Shown here in pieces: positions 35,151-43,724 of a stretch of DNA of 64,000 nucleotides; positions within the stretch are counted from its first letter, which is position 1, and every line of letters begins with the position of its first letter. The translations under genes and the position numbers were made by a program. The stretch is from contig NZ_QFBC01000009.1 in assembly GCF_003122325.1 (NCBI RefSeq), positions 62,001-126,000 on the forward strand, written 5' to 3'. This DNA is from Rhizobium album (GTDB lineage: Bacteria; Pseudomonadota; Alphaproteobacteria; Rhizobiales; Rhizobiaceae). Below the pieces are notes generated by a model. That model made no database searches, was not told the DNA's origin, and saw nothing but the letters and a program-made list of their open reading frames with translations.

Positions 35151-36146
35151 TTATGGAGAATGCAGGATCGCGAGGCCGAGGACGCTGAGCATTCCCAAAG
35201 TCGCGAGAGACAGCATCCCTGCCAGAAGCACGCGGCCTCCGGAGGCGAAGACCGTGCGCATGTCGACCGAAAGACCGAGCGCGGCCATGGAGACGGTCGT
35301 CAGGACAGTCGATCCGCTTTTGGCCACATCCAGCACATTGCCCGGGATGACCGCCAGGCTGCGCAGGCACATCATCAGAAAGAAGCCGACGATGAACCAG
35401 GGCACCAGGCGCCCAAACGGTAGCCGGTCGCCCTGCCGCGAGTTGCTTCCCTTCTTCAGCCTCAGCAAAAGGATGACCGGGCCGAGCATCAGGACCCGCA
35501 GCAATTTTACCAATGTCCCGATCTGAACGCTTGCCACGCCGACCGGTGCCGTCGCGGCGAGCACCTGCGGCACGGCATACACCGTCATGCCCGCAAAGGC
35601 ACCGTACTGCCATTCGCTGAAACGGAAGAAGGGAAACAGTGGCGGCAGGAGAATGACGACGACGATGCCGAGCGCGGCCGTGAAGGCAACGGACGCGGCG
35701 ACGTCGTCCGATCTGGCGCCGATCACCGGAGCCGCGGCAACGATGGCGGAGTTTCCGCAGATCGAATTGCCGCATGCCACGAGCGTCGCCAGTTGGTCCG
35801 GCAGGCCGAGCATCCTGCAGAGACCATAGCTCGCCAGGAGCGACAGGATGACGGTTCCGGCGACGATGCCGATCATCAGGCCGCCCGCATCCGCGATCGT
35901 TGCGATGCTGACGGAGGCCCCGAGCAGCACGATGGCGATCTCGAGAACGACCGTGGCCGAAAAAACGACGCCGGCCTTCAAGGAAGGTGCAAGACCGGCG
36001 ACCGTATGAAACAGCGTGCCGAGCACGATGGCAAAGACCAGGCCGTCCATGAGTTCGTAGCCAAGCAGGAACGTCTCGACGAGAACCAGGGCCTGTGCCG
36101 CCAGCGTGATCAAGGCCGCGACACAAAGGCCGGGAATAATTTTCAA
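35151..36146 (-). CDS. YeiH-family putative sulfate exporter
   Basis: About 331 residues with roughly ten membrane helices. Signature pieces are CGNSICGNSAIVAAAPVIGA and FTAALGIVVVILLPPLFPFF. The family is annotated as putative sulfate or sulfite exporter on weak evidence. The start is uncertain: a TTG at 36146 has GGAG nine bases before it, while the frame extends to 36209 with another TTG and a GTG at 36173. It is divergent from a LysR gene, the same arrangement as yeiE/yeiH in E. coli. Confidence 0.85.
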   Translation of the reverse strand: MKIIPGLCVAALITLAAQALVLVETFLLGYELMDGLVFAIVLGTLFHTVAGLAPSLKAGVVFSATVVLEIAIVLLGASVSIATIADAGGLMIGIVAGTVILSLLASYGLCRMLGLPDQLATLVACGNSICGNSAIVAAAPVIGARSDDVAASVAFTAALGIVVVILLPPLFPFFRFSEWQYGAFAGMTVYAVPQVLAATAPVGVASVQIGTLVKLLRVLMLGPVILLLRLKKGSNSRQGDRLPFGRLVPWFIVGFFLMMCLRSLAVIPGNVLDVAKSGSTVLTTVSMAALGLSVDMRTVFASGGRVLLAGMLSLATLGMLSVLGLAILHSP

Positions 36147-36212
36147 GATTGACCACTCCGGCAAAACAGCCACTCCAATCCACTCATTGATTGAAGAATA
36201 TTCACGCAATTC

Positions 36213-36229
36213 ATTCGCGTATATCGAAT
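36213..36229. promoter_or_regulatory. LysR-type box between the YeiH and LysR genes
   Basis: ATTCG-N7-CGAAT forms a palindrome that contains the T-N11-A pattern of LysR binding sites. It sits in the A/T-rich divergent promoter, about 40 bases before the LysR ATG. Confidence 0.45.
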
Positions 36230-36269
36230 AATAATTGACAATTCATATGTTATAATCGAACGATTAGGA

Positions 36270-37169
36270 ATGACATTCGAACAGTTGGCCATCTTCGTCG
36301 CCACCGCCGAGCGCGAGCACCTGACGCAGGCGGCAAAGGCGCTTCGCCTGACGCCTTCTGCGGTCAGCGCGTCGATCAAGGCGCTGGAAACCTTCTATCG
36401 CTTAAAACTGTTCGACAGGGTCGGTCGAGGCATCCAGTTGACCAGGGAAGGCAGGGTCCTGCTCAAGGAAGCGAAAGAAACGCTTGCGCGTGTGAAAGCG
36501 ACGGAGGCGGTGCTTGCGGAACTCGGAAATCTCAAGACGGGGAGCCTCGACGTTCATGCCAGCCAAACGATCGCGAACTACTGGCTTCCATCGAGATTGC
36601 TCGGGTTTTCCGCGGAATATCCCGGCATAAAGGTCAACCTTGCGATCGGCAACACTGCGACGGTTGCCGCTGCCGTCGTCAGTGGCGATGCCGAACTCGG
36701 TTTCATTGAAGGCGAATTGGACGAGCCGCTTCTGGCGGCATCGACGATCGCGAGCGACAAACTCGTCGTCGTCGTATCGGCGGACGAGACAATCGAGCAT
36801 GGTCATGACCTCGGAAAACTCAAATGGATCATGAGGGAACGGGGATCGGGAACGCGCTCCGTGCTGGAGCAGGCATTGAAGGATCTCGACATCGACCCGC
36901 AATCCCTGGACGTTCGCATCGTCCTGCCCTCCAACGAGGCGCTTTTGTCCGCAGTGCGCCAGGGCGGCTGCGTGACGGCTCTGTCGCAGACGATCGTTTC
37001 TCCTTTCGTCGTGAATGGCCAGCTGCGGGTCCTCGATTTCGATCTGCCGCCCCGTCGCTTCACCCTGCTCCGTCACAAGGAACGGCATAGATCCGCTCCG
37101 GCCGGCAAATTCGAAGCCTATTGCCATGTGCATCTTCAGGATCAGGGCGCGTTGACGGGTGGCGTTTGA
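36270..37169 (+). CDS. LysR-family regulator (YeiE/CysB-like), divergent from YeiH
   Basis: 299 residues. The HTH reads MTFEQLAIFVATAEREHLTQ, then KALRLTPSAVSASIKALETF. The C-terminal effector domain begins at GSLDVHASQTIANYWLPSRL. Position next to a YeiH transporter suggests it controls that gene. In E. coli the YeiE homologue has been linked to sulfite response. The start codon ATG lies in a strongly A/T-rich promoter. Confidence 0.88.
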   Translation: MTFEQLAIFVATAEREHLTQAAKALRLTPSAVSASIKALETFYRLKLFDRVGRGIQLTREGRVLLKEAKETLARVKATEAVLAELGNLKTGSLDVHASQTIANYWLPSRLLGFSAEYPGIKVNLAIGNTATVAAAVVSGDAELGFIEGELDEPLLAASTIASDKLVVVVSADETIEHGHDLGKLKWIMRERGSGTRSVLEQALKDLDIDPQSLDVRIVLPSNEALLSAVRQGGCVTALSQTIVSPFVVNGQLRVLDFDLPPRRFTLLRHKERHRSAPAGKFEAYCHVHLQDQGALTGGV

Positions 37170-37237
37170 CGTGAGCGACGCGCAATGCTGCGGATCGGTT
37201 CGGATGTTGACACGTGATCACGCTTTGCGACGCCAGC

Positions 37238-37420
37238 CCCTTCAGGGTGCTGGAGGCGATCAGGCGTTCCAGCATCGCGTCGTAGCGATGTAGTTGTTCG
37301 AGGCTGACGAACTCGTCGGGCTTGTGGCCCTGATCCATGAAGCCGGGGGGGCCGGCATACGTGTTTGGCTTAGCGCTGGTTGGGAAAATCCCTTGCTTGG
37401 CGAGCCTTGCCGTTGTCCTG
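37238..37420 (-). pseudogene. C-terminal remnant of acetylornithine deacetylase (M20 peptidase)
   Basis: The minus strand encodes GPPGFMDQGHKPDEFVSLEQ followed by LHRYDAMLERLI. This is the typical end of ArgE-type M20 enzymes (GPGSI.QAHKPDE.V...QL). Upstream, GIFPTSAKPNTYAG also fits but the core of the enzyme is missing, and a run of seven G/C bases near 37348-37354 could have slipped. The remainder of 37170-37431 holds nothing else recognisable. Confidence 0.5.
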
Positions 37421-37431
37421 ATCGGAGTGCT

Positions 37432-38427
37432 TCAGGACGCGAAATGGCGGATTGCCTCGTGGACGCTGCGCGGCATCCGTATGGTTTGCGGCGAAGCAGC
37501 CCGCACCTTACCGCTGACACCGGGTACGTAGACGCCGTTTTCCTCCAACCGTCGTATCTGGTCGCGAGCCCGGTCCACTTGGTCGCCGCCGGCCGGACCG
37601 GGCATCATGGCGAGGACAGTCAGTCCGACGGCCGGGCAGGCCTCACCCACCAGGAAACTGGGCGCGTCCAGCGACCATGCGCCGCCGGACAGGCCGGCGG
37701 ACAGCATTTCCACGAGAAGGGCGATATTCGCCCCCTTTCGGCCGCCGAACGGCAGCAATGCGCCGGTAAGCGCCTCCTGTGCATCCCGCGTATGCGCGCC
37801 GGCGGCATCCACCGCCCAGCCCTCGGGGATCGGCCGGCTGTCCTCTGCGGCGGCGATGATATTGACGTAGGCCGTCGCGCTGGCGGACTGATCGATGATC
37901 AAAGGCGGCGCGTCGTCGCCGAGCGGAAAGCCGAAAGCGAGCGGATTGGTGCTGTAGACGGCCCGCCCGCCGGCCTTGGGTGCGACCATGGCATTCGCAT
38001 TCGTCACCGCCAGCCCGACCAATCCTTCGTTTGCCAGCCGGCGGACATAATAGCCGAGTTCGCCTGTCGTATAGCTGTTCTTCTGGGTGAATAGCGCGAT
38101 CCCCATCTGGCGGCCGGTGGCGACGAGATCGGCAAAGGCGATGTCGAAGCCGAGCTGCGCGATGCCGCGGTCGGCATCGGATGCGAGATAGGCGGGGAAA
38201 GGGCGCGTCAGGGCCGGCGCCGGATCGCAATTGATGCGTCCCTCGCGAAAACTGTTGAGGTAATCCACCAGATGCGGAAATCCGACGGCGGCAGGGCCGA
38301 ACCGTGCGGCCGACAGGGTCGCATCGGCGAGCGAACGGGCGCTTGCCGGATCGGCGCCGGCGCCGAGGCAGGCGCGGAGCGCCAGGGCGTGTGCATCCGC
38401 CAGTTCGAATTCCACCTCTTCCGCCAC
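37432..38427 (-). CDS. Ldh2/DpkA-family NAD(P)H-dependent 2-oxo/imino acid reductase
   Basis: 331 residues of the malate/L-lactate dehydrogenase family II fold. Conserved segments include GELGYYVRRLANEGLVGLAV, KAGGRAVYSTNPLAFGFPLG and LPFGGRKGANIALLVEMLSA. Members reduce 2-oxo acids or cyclic imino acids such as delta1-piperideine- or delta1-pyrroline-2-carboxylate. The GTG at 38427 is one base after the flavoenzyme stop and has GGAG seven bases upstream, so translation is coupled. In this setting a cyclic or N-methyl imino acid is a likely substrate, but this is inference. Confidence 0.85.
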   Translation of the reverse strand: MAEEVEFELADAHALALRACLGAGADPASARSLADATLSAARFGPAAVGFPHLVDYLNSFREGRINCDPAPALTRPFPAYLASDADRGIAQLGFDIAFADLVATGRQMGIALFTQKNSYTTGELGYYVRRLANEGLVGLAVTNANAMVAPKAGGRAVYSTNPLAFGFPLGDDAPPLIIDQSASATAYVNIIAAAEDSRPIPEGWAVDAAGAHTRDAQEALTGALLPFGGRKGANIALLVEMLSAGLSGGAWSLDAPSFLVGEACPAVGLTVLAMMPGPAGGDQVDRARDQIRRLEENGVYVPGVSGKVRAASPQTIRMPRSVHEAIRHFAS

Positions 38428-38428
38428 G

Positions 38429-40414
38429 TCAGATCTCCAGTCCCGCCTTGCGGCCTTCGTAAAATGCGTAGGGTGCCTGCCGTGGTGCGGCGCAATCGCC
38501 GATCTGCCGCGTGGCCACGCCCAGTTCGACAAGGCCCGGCATCAGCCAGTCGGCCGGAGCGTTCGTCGTCGCGGTCACCAGTGTGTCGGCTTCGATGAAA
38601 CGATGCTCCCCGGTGTTGTGATCGACGATGGTCGCGCCGTTGCCGTGCCATTCAGTAATGCTCGCCTCGACGATCCAGTCGGCGCCGAGTGCCCGGATGG
38701 CCTGGCGCATCGGAACGTCCGCCGCCGTCCTTTGCAGCTCCTTGCCGACGAACGGGTCGGGTGTGAGGATCGTGACCCGGTGGCCCTCTTCCGCCAGCTT
38801 CCAGGCGGTGCCGCAGCCGCGCCAGCCGCCGCCTTCGTCGAGCAGCAGGACATGTTTGCCCGGCCGCGCCTGCCGCGCCATGACGGCTTCGACCGTGAAG
38901 ACGTTGCCTTTTTCGATGCCCGGCAAGGTCTCGACCGCGGGCAACGCTTTCTGGAACCCCGTCTCGGGAGAGTAGGAGCCCGTAGCCGCAATCACGACGT
39001 CGAATTCGGCCGGATCGATCTCGGCCGCCTCCAGATAGGTGTTGAGGCGAACGGTTACGCCGAGTTTTTCCAGCTGGCGTTCATACCAGCCGATGAGATC
39101 GAGGATCTGCGCGCGGCGGGGCTGCATGCCGGCAAGGAGGAAATTGCCGCCGAGCCGGCTCGAAGCCTCCGCCAGCACAACCCGATGGCCGCGTTCGGCG
39201 GAGACGCGGGCGGCTTCCAGGCCGGCCGGGCCGCCGCCGATCACCAGCACGCGTTGCGGATTTTCGGCCTTGCGAAAACGGTCGCCGCCCCATTCGACCT
39301 CGCGGCCGACGGAGGGGTTGATCAGACAGCTGATCCAGTAGTCGCGGGATCTCCGGCCCCAGCACATCTGGTTGCAGGAGATACAGCCGCGGATGTCTTC
39401 CGGGCGATCCTCGCCCGCCTTGGTTGCCAGATGCGGGTCGGCGATCTGGCCGCGCACGATCGACACGAGATCCGCAGCGCCTTCGCCCAGCACCGTTTCG
39501 GCATTTTCCGGCGTGCGGATATGGCTTTCGGCGATGACGACGGCATGGCTGACGACGCCTTTCAGGACGGCGGCGAGATCGGCGCCGAGCTTTTCCGGAT
39601 AAAGGAAGGTCGGCATCAGCTTGTAGAAGTCGAGATAACCGCCGGAACCGCAGGTGACGTAGTCGATGAGGCCGAGATCGTCGTGCAGCTTGACGATCTC
39701 GGCAAGCTCGTCGCGCTGCAGGGCGACTTTCACATCCGGCTCGTCCGAAACCGCAAGGCCGATGATGAAGTCGGGGCCGCAGACCGCGCGGATGCGCGTC
39801 AGGATTTCGCGCGACATACGCGTGCGGTTTTCCAGCGACCCGCCCCATTGGTCTTCGCGCCGGTTGCACCATGGTGTCCAGAACTGGTCGACCATGCCGA
39901 GATAGGCGGCCCAGACTTCGACGCCGTCGAAGCCGGCCTCCCGACATCGCCGCGCCGCCTGCACGAAACTGTCGATCGTCTCGTGGATTTCCGCCTCGGT
40001 CATCGGGTGGGAGCCGTCGCTGTCGTGATAGCTCGGCCCGCCGGAAGGCGACCAGTGCGGGTGGAAGGAATTGTCGGAATCGCCATGGGCGCCGATATGG
40101 TAGAGCTGCTGGATCGCTATGCTACCGTGCTTCCTGATGGCGTCGGCCACCTTCCTGAAATGCGGGATCACCGCATCGTCGGAGTGGCGGAAATTGCCGC
40201 GGGTGAGGACGGTGGCGGCATGCACCGGCATGGGTTCGACGACGATCATCGCCGCACCGCCGATGGCGCGTTCCTCGTAATAAGCGACGTGCCTCTCGGT
40301 GGGCAGGCCTTCCACGGCCATGTTGGCGGTGTGGGCGCCGAAGACGATCCTGTTCTTCAGCCTATGCGGTCCGAGTTTGAGCGGGGAGAACAGGCGTGGA
40401 AATCTTCTGGCCAT
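38429..40414 (-). CDS. NADH:flavin oxidoreductase of the TMADH family (second copy)
   Basis: 661 residues, same two-part layout as the first copy at 0.2-2.2 kb. The barrel has YHIGAHGD in the active-site loop, closer to the GAH loop of trimethylamine dehydrogenase than to the HPGR of the first copy, and the substrate-side segment reads AAYLGMVDQFWTP. The cluster segment CISCNQMCWG plus a later Cys keeps four cysteines. The Rossmann half starts VLVIGGGPAGLEAARVSAER. It is likely cotranscribed with the upstream ABC ATPase and coupled to the Ldh2-type gene. A demethylase of an N-methylated amino acid is the best guess. Confidence 0.87.
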   Translation of the reverse strand: MARRFPRLFSPLKLGPHRLKNRIVFGAHTANMAVEGLPTERHVAYYEERAIGGAAMIVVEPMPVHAATVLTRGNFRHSDDAVIPHFRKVADAIRKHGSIAIQQLYHIGAHGDSDNSFHPHWSPSGGPSYHDSDGSHPMTEAEIHETIDSFVQAARRCREAGFDGVEVWAAYLGMVDQFWTPWCNRREDQWGGSLENRTRMSREILTRIRAVCGPDFIIGLAVSDEPDVKVALQRDELAEIVKLHDDLGLIDYVTCGSGGYLDFYKLMPTFLYPEKLGADLAAVLKGVVSHAVVIAESHIRTPENAETVLGEGAADLVSIVRGQIADPHLATKAGEDRPEDIRGCISCNQMCWGRRSRDYWISCLINPSVGREVEWGGDRFRKAENPQRVLVIGGGPAGLEAARVSAERGHRVVLAEASSRLGGNFLLAGMQPRRAQILDLIGWYERQLEKLGVTVRLNTYLEAAEIDPAEFDVVIAATGSYSPETGFQKALPAVETLPGIEKGNVFTVEAVMARQARPGKHVLLLDEGGGWRGCGTAWKLAEEGHRVTILTPDPFVGKELQRTAADVPMRQAIRALGADWIVEASITEWHGNGATIVDHNTGEHRFIEADTLVTATTNAPADWLMPGLVELGVATRQIGDCAAPRQAPYAFYEGRKAGLEI

Positions 40415-40457
40415 GACGCAGATCCGCGTGTGTTTGCTTGCAGTGATTTTGGCTGTG

Positions 40458-40482
40458 AAGGCCGGCGATGTGTGCCGGCCTT
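40458..40482 (-). terminator. Hairpin after the betaine ABC ATPase gene
   Basis: A 9-base perfect stem (AAGGCCGGC and complement) with a 7-base loop lies 5 bases after the ATPase stop. No T run follows on the minus strand, so it may lower rather than stop transcription into the flavoenzyme gene. Confidence 0.4.
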
Positions 40483-40487
40483 GCTGG

Positions 40488-41549
40488 TCAGGCCTTTGCG
40501 TTTTGGCCTGTCTCGCGCGTGCTGACCATAGCGTTTGCGAGTTGCCGGAAGGTGACGGTTCCGATGGGTTTTGCTGTCGTGTCGACGACGGTGATGTCGC
40601 CGTCCGGGGCTGTCGCGAGGATGCGGAGGGCGTCCTCGATGGTGACGCCTGATGTGATGGTCGGGCGGTCGGCGGCCGGGGGAGCGTCGAGCGGGCGCAT
40701 CACCGCCTCGACATGCACGACGCGGCCGCGGTTGACCTCGCGGACGAAGTTGGCGACATAGTCGTCGGCCGGCCTGAGCACGATGTCCTGGCTGGTGCCC
40801 TGCTGGATCACCTCGCCGTCGCGCAGGATGGCGATCTGGTCGCCGAGCCTCAGCGCCTCGTCGAGATCGTGGGTGATGAACACCACCGTCTTCCTGATTT
40901 CCTTCTGCAGGTCGAGCAGCACCGTCTGCATGTCGGTGCGGATCAGCGGGTCGAGCGCCGAATAGGCCTCGTCCATCAGGAGCACGGGGGCGTCGTTGGA
41001 CAGCGCCCGGGCCAGCCCGACGCGCTGCTGCATGCCGCCGGAGAGCTGGTTGGGGTACTTCTTCTCGAATCCCTTGAGGCCGACCCGCTCCAGCCAGCGC
41101 ATGGCGGTGTCGACGCTCTGCTGGCGCGACAGGCCCTGGATCTCCAGGCCGAAGATGGTGTTGTCGAGCACGCTGCGGTGCGGCAGAAGCGCGAACTTCT
41201 GGAACACCATGGCCGTCTGGTGGCGGCGGAACTCGCGCAGGTCCTTCTCGTTCATGCCGACGATATCGACGCCGTCGACCAGCACCTCGCCGGCGGTCGG
41301 GTCGATCAGCCGGTTGATGTGGCGGATCAGCGTCGACTTGCCCGAGCCGGAGAGGCCCATGATCACCTGGATCGAGCCCGAGGGCATCTCGATGTTGATG
41401 TCGCGCAGGCCGAGCACATGGCCGTATTTCTCGTTGAGCTCGGCCTTGGTGAGGCCGTTGCGCACGGCGTCGATATGGGCCGCGGCATCGGGGCCGAAGA
41501 TCTTGTAGAGATTGCGGATCCTGATGCCGCCGAAGACATGCTCAGCCAT
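40488..41549 (-). CDS. Glycine betaine/proline-type ABC transporter ATPase (ProV/ChoV)
   Basis: 353 residues. Walker A is GLSGSGKST, signature LSGGMQQRVG, Walker B VLLMDEAYSALDP. The long pre-Walker A extension (DAVRNGLTKAELNEKYGHVL) is typical of ProV/OpuAA. A short C-terminal CBS-like regulatory domain follows. The ATG at 41549 overlaps the permease stop by eight bases. With the neighbouring permease and binding protein it forms a complete quaternary-amine importer. Confidence 0.93.
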   Translation of the reverse strand: MAEHVFGGIRIRNLYKIFGPDAAAHIDAVRNGLTKAELNEKYGHVLGLRDINIEMPSGSIQVIMGLSGSGKSTLIRHINRLIDPTAGEVLVDGVDIVGMNEKDLREFRRHQTAMVFQKFALLPHRSVLDNTIFGLEIQGLSRQQSVDTAMRWLERVGLKGFEKKYPNQLSGGMQQRVGLARALSNDAPVLLMDEAYSALDPLIRTDMQTVLLDLQKEIRKTVVFITHDLDEALRLGDQIAILRDGEVIQQGTSQDIVLRPADDYVANFVREVNRGRVVHVEAVMRPLDAPPAADRPTITSGVTIEDALRILATAPDGDITVVDTTAKPIGTVTFRQLANAMVSTRETGQNAKA

Positions 41550-42429
41550 GGACGATCTCCCGGTGCTTCTGCAGCCTGTGGCCATAGGCCTGGCTGACCC
41601 GGTCGAAGATGATGGCGATGCCGACGATGGCGAGGCCGTTGAAGATGCCGAGGGTAAAATACTGGTTGGCGATCGCCTTGAGCACCGGCTGGCCGAGGCC
41701 CTGGACGCCGATCATCGAGGCGATGACGACCATGGCGAGCGCCATCATGATCGTCTGGTTGATGCCGGCCATGATGGTGGGCAGGGCGAGCGGCAGCTGC
41801 ACCTTGAAGAGCTTCTGGCGGCTGTCGGCGCCGAAGGCGTCGGCGGCCTCGAGCACGTCGCGGTCGACGAGGCGGATGCCGAGATTGGTGAGGCGGATCA
41901 TCGGCGGGATGGCATAGATGACGACGGCGATCAGGCCGGGCACCTTGCCGATGCCGAGAAGCATGACAACAGGGATGAGATAGACGAAGCTCGGCATGGT
42001 CTGCATGACGTCGAGGATCGGGTTGACGATCTTCTGCACCTTGTCGTTGCGCGACATCAGGATGCCGATGGGCAGGCCGATGGCGATGGACAGCACGGTG
42101 CAGACGAAGATCATCGAGATGGTCCGCATCGTATCGTCCCACATGTCGAAGTAACCGATGAGCAGCAGCGTGACCAGACAGCCGGCGACGATGCGCAGGT
42201 TGCGCGTCGCGGCCCAGGCGATGGCGAGGATGATGAGCGTGATGATCGGCCACGGCGTCTTGGTGGTGAAGCGCTCGGCATAGATCAGGAAGTGCTGCAG
42301 CGGCGTGAACAGGCTCTCGATCGTATCGCCATAGGCGCGGGTGAAGCCGCGAAAGCCTTCGTCGATGGTCTTCTTGAGGGCGCGCAGGGCCGCGTCGTCC
42401 ATATGCGGAAATTTAAAAAACCAGTCCAT
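41542..42429 (-). CDS. Glycine betaine/proline-type ABC permease (ProW/ChoW)
   Basis: 295 residues: a soluble N-terminus, then about seven membrane helices. The BPD-transport coupling motif reads EAADAFGADSRQKLFKVQLP, and QTMPSFVYLIPVVMLLGIGK is typical of ProW. AAGGGG precedes the ATG. A 226-base gap with a strong hairpin separates it from the binding-protein gene. Confidence 0.93.
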   Translation of the reverse strand: MDWFFKFPHMDDAALRALKKTIDEGFRGFTRAYGDTIESLFTPLQHFLIYAERFTTKTPWPIITLIILAIAWAATRNLRIVAGCLVTLLLIGYFDMWDDTMRTISMIFVCTVLSIAIGLPIGILMSRNDKVQKIVNPILDVMQTMPSFVYLIPVVMLLGIGKVPGLIAVVIYAIPPMIRLTNLGIRLVDRDVLEAADAFGADSRQKLFKVQLPLALPTIMAGINQTIMMALAMVVIASMIGVQGLGQPVLKAIANQYFTLGIFNGLAIVGIAIIFDRVSQAYGHRLQKHREIVHG

Positions 42430-42588
42430 TCGGTTCCCCTTCTCGAAAGAGCCGATCCGTTCTTATTGTTGTGTCGGCGGCGATAAGCATGGCGTGCAAA
42501 TGTGTCCGGCGGCTTTGCCAAAACGACATGCGAGAGCAAAAAACGACAGCGTGAGCGCCAATCGGAAAGATTATGCAGCACTTAGGCG

Positions 42589-42616
42589 ATGCGGTGCGCC
42601 ATCCGGCGCACCGCAT
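42589..42616 (-). repeat. Strong hairpin between binding-protein and permease genes
   Basis: A perfect 12-base stem (ATGCGGTGCGCC at 42589-42600 and its complement at 42605-42616) with a 4-base loop. It lies about 40 bases after the binding-protein stop. Such structures often protect the upstream mRNA so that the binding protein is made in excess of the membrane parts. Confidence 0.6.
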
Positions 42617-42655
42617 GCGGACGCAAAACCGCCCGTCACGTTTGCTGAAACAGCC

Positions 42656-43657
42656 CTAGAGGGCGGCCTCGATCTTCTTGGCGGCCTCCGGGGTGACCCA
42701 TGCCTTCCAGATGTCGGGGTTTTCCGAGAGGAAGTGTTTTGCGCCGTCTTCGCCGCTCGCCTGGTTGTCGGTCATCCAGGACATCAGCTGGCCGAGCGTC
42801 TGGTTGCTCCAGGAGCGCTTCTTGAGATAGTCCATGACCTCCGGGCCGGCTTTTTCCGAGAAGGGTTTTGCGACCAGGGTGACGATGGTGTCGACCGGCC
42901 AGGCATTCGGCTTGGGATCGGGGCAATCGGCAACGGTGTTGCAGCGCTTCCATTCGGCCGCGTCCTCGCCGACGCCGTAGTCGAGGCGGACCATCTCGTA
43001 CTTGCCGAGCAGCGCCGTCGGCGCCCAGTAGTAGCCGACCCATGCCTGCTTGCGTTCATAGGCCTTGGCGATGGAGCCGTCGAGGCCTGCGGCCGAACCG
43101 GTGTCGATCAGGTTGAAGCCGGCCTTGTCGGCCTCGAACGCCTTGTAGAGCTGGGCAGTGACGACGGTGCCGCCCCAGCCCTGCGGGCCGTTGAAGATGG
43201 CGCCCTTCGATGCATCCTCCGGATCGGGGAAGAGTTCCGGATGCTTCAGCATGTCGGGGATGGACTTGATGTCCGGATGGGCGTCGGCGAAATATTTGGG
43301 GATCCACCAGCCCTGGACGCCGCCATCCGGCAGTGGCGAGCCGACCTGGACGATGCGACCTTCCGCGGTGCCTTTCTTGACGACGTCGGGCAAAAGGTCG
43401 ATCCATGCTTCCGGAGCGATGTCCGGCTCGCCCTTCTCGGCCATCGAGGTGATCGTCGGAACCGTGTCGCCGACGGTGATCTCGGCGCTGCAGCCGTAAC
43501 CCTCGTTCAGGATGAGCTTGTCGAGATTGGAGATGACCTCCGCGCTCTGCCAGTTCATGCTCGCGATCGTGATGCTTCCGCACTCCGATGCGGAAGCAAG
43601 CGACGTGCCTCCGAGAATTCCGAATAACAGGCATGTCGAGCCAAGCAGTTTTTTCAT
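42656..43657 (-). CDS. Periplasmic quaternary-amine-binding protein (ProX/OpuAC fold)
   Basis: 333 residues from the ATG at 43657, with a Sec signal peptide (MKKLLGSTCLLFGILGGTSL, cut near ASA). OpuAC domain with ITIASMNWQSAEVISNLDKL, EAWIDLLP, GGVQGWWIPKYFADAH and GYYWAPTALLGKYEMVRLDY. The many Trp/Tyr residues would make the aromatic box for a trimethyl- or dimethylammonium group. A longer frame to 43972 is not needed. It is the first gene of the importer set. Confidence 0.92.
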   Translation of the reverse strand: MKKLLGSTCLLFGILGGTSLASASECGSITIASMNWQSAEVISNLDKLILNEGYGCSAEITVGDTVPTITSMAEKGEPDIAPEAWIDLLPDVVKKGTAEGRIVQVGSPLPDGGVQGWWIPKYFADAHPDIKSIPDMLKHPELFPDPEDASKGAIFNGPQGWGGTVVTAQLYKAFEADKAGFNLIDTGSAAGLDGSIAKAYERKQAWVGYYWAPTALLGKYEMVRLDYGVGEDAAEWKRCNTVADCPDPKPNAWPVDTIVTLVAKPFSEKAGPEVMDYLKKRSWSNQTLGQLMSWMTDNQASGEDGAKHFLSENPDIWKAWVTPEAAKKIEAAL

Positions 43658-43724
43658 GTTCTTTCCCTCTATGTTGGCGGCGGTTTTTCGTGGAGCGGGG
43701 TGCCGCAGGGCCCGCCCCGATGGA

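Noticed and set aside
38603-40525. Plus-strand open frame of 640 codons
   Set aside because: Antisense of the second flavoenzyme gene.
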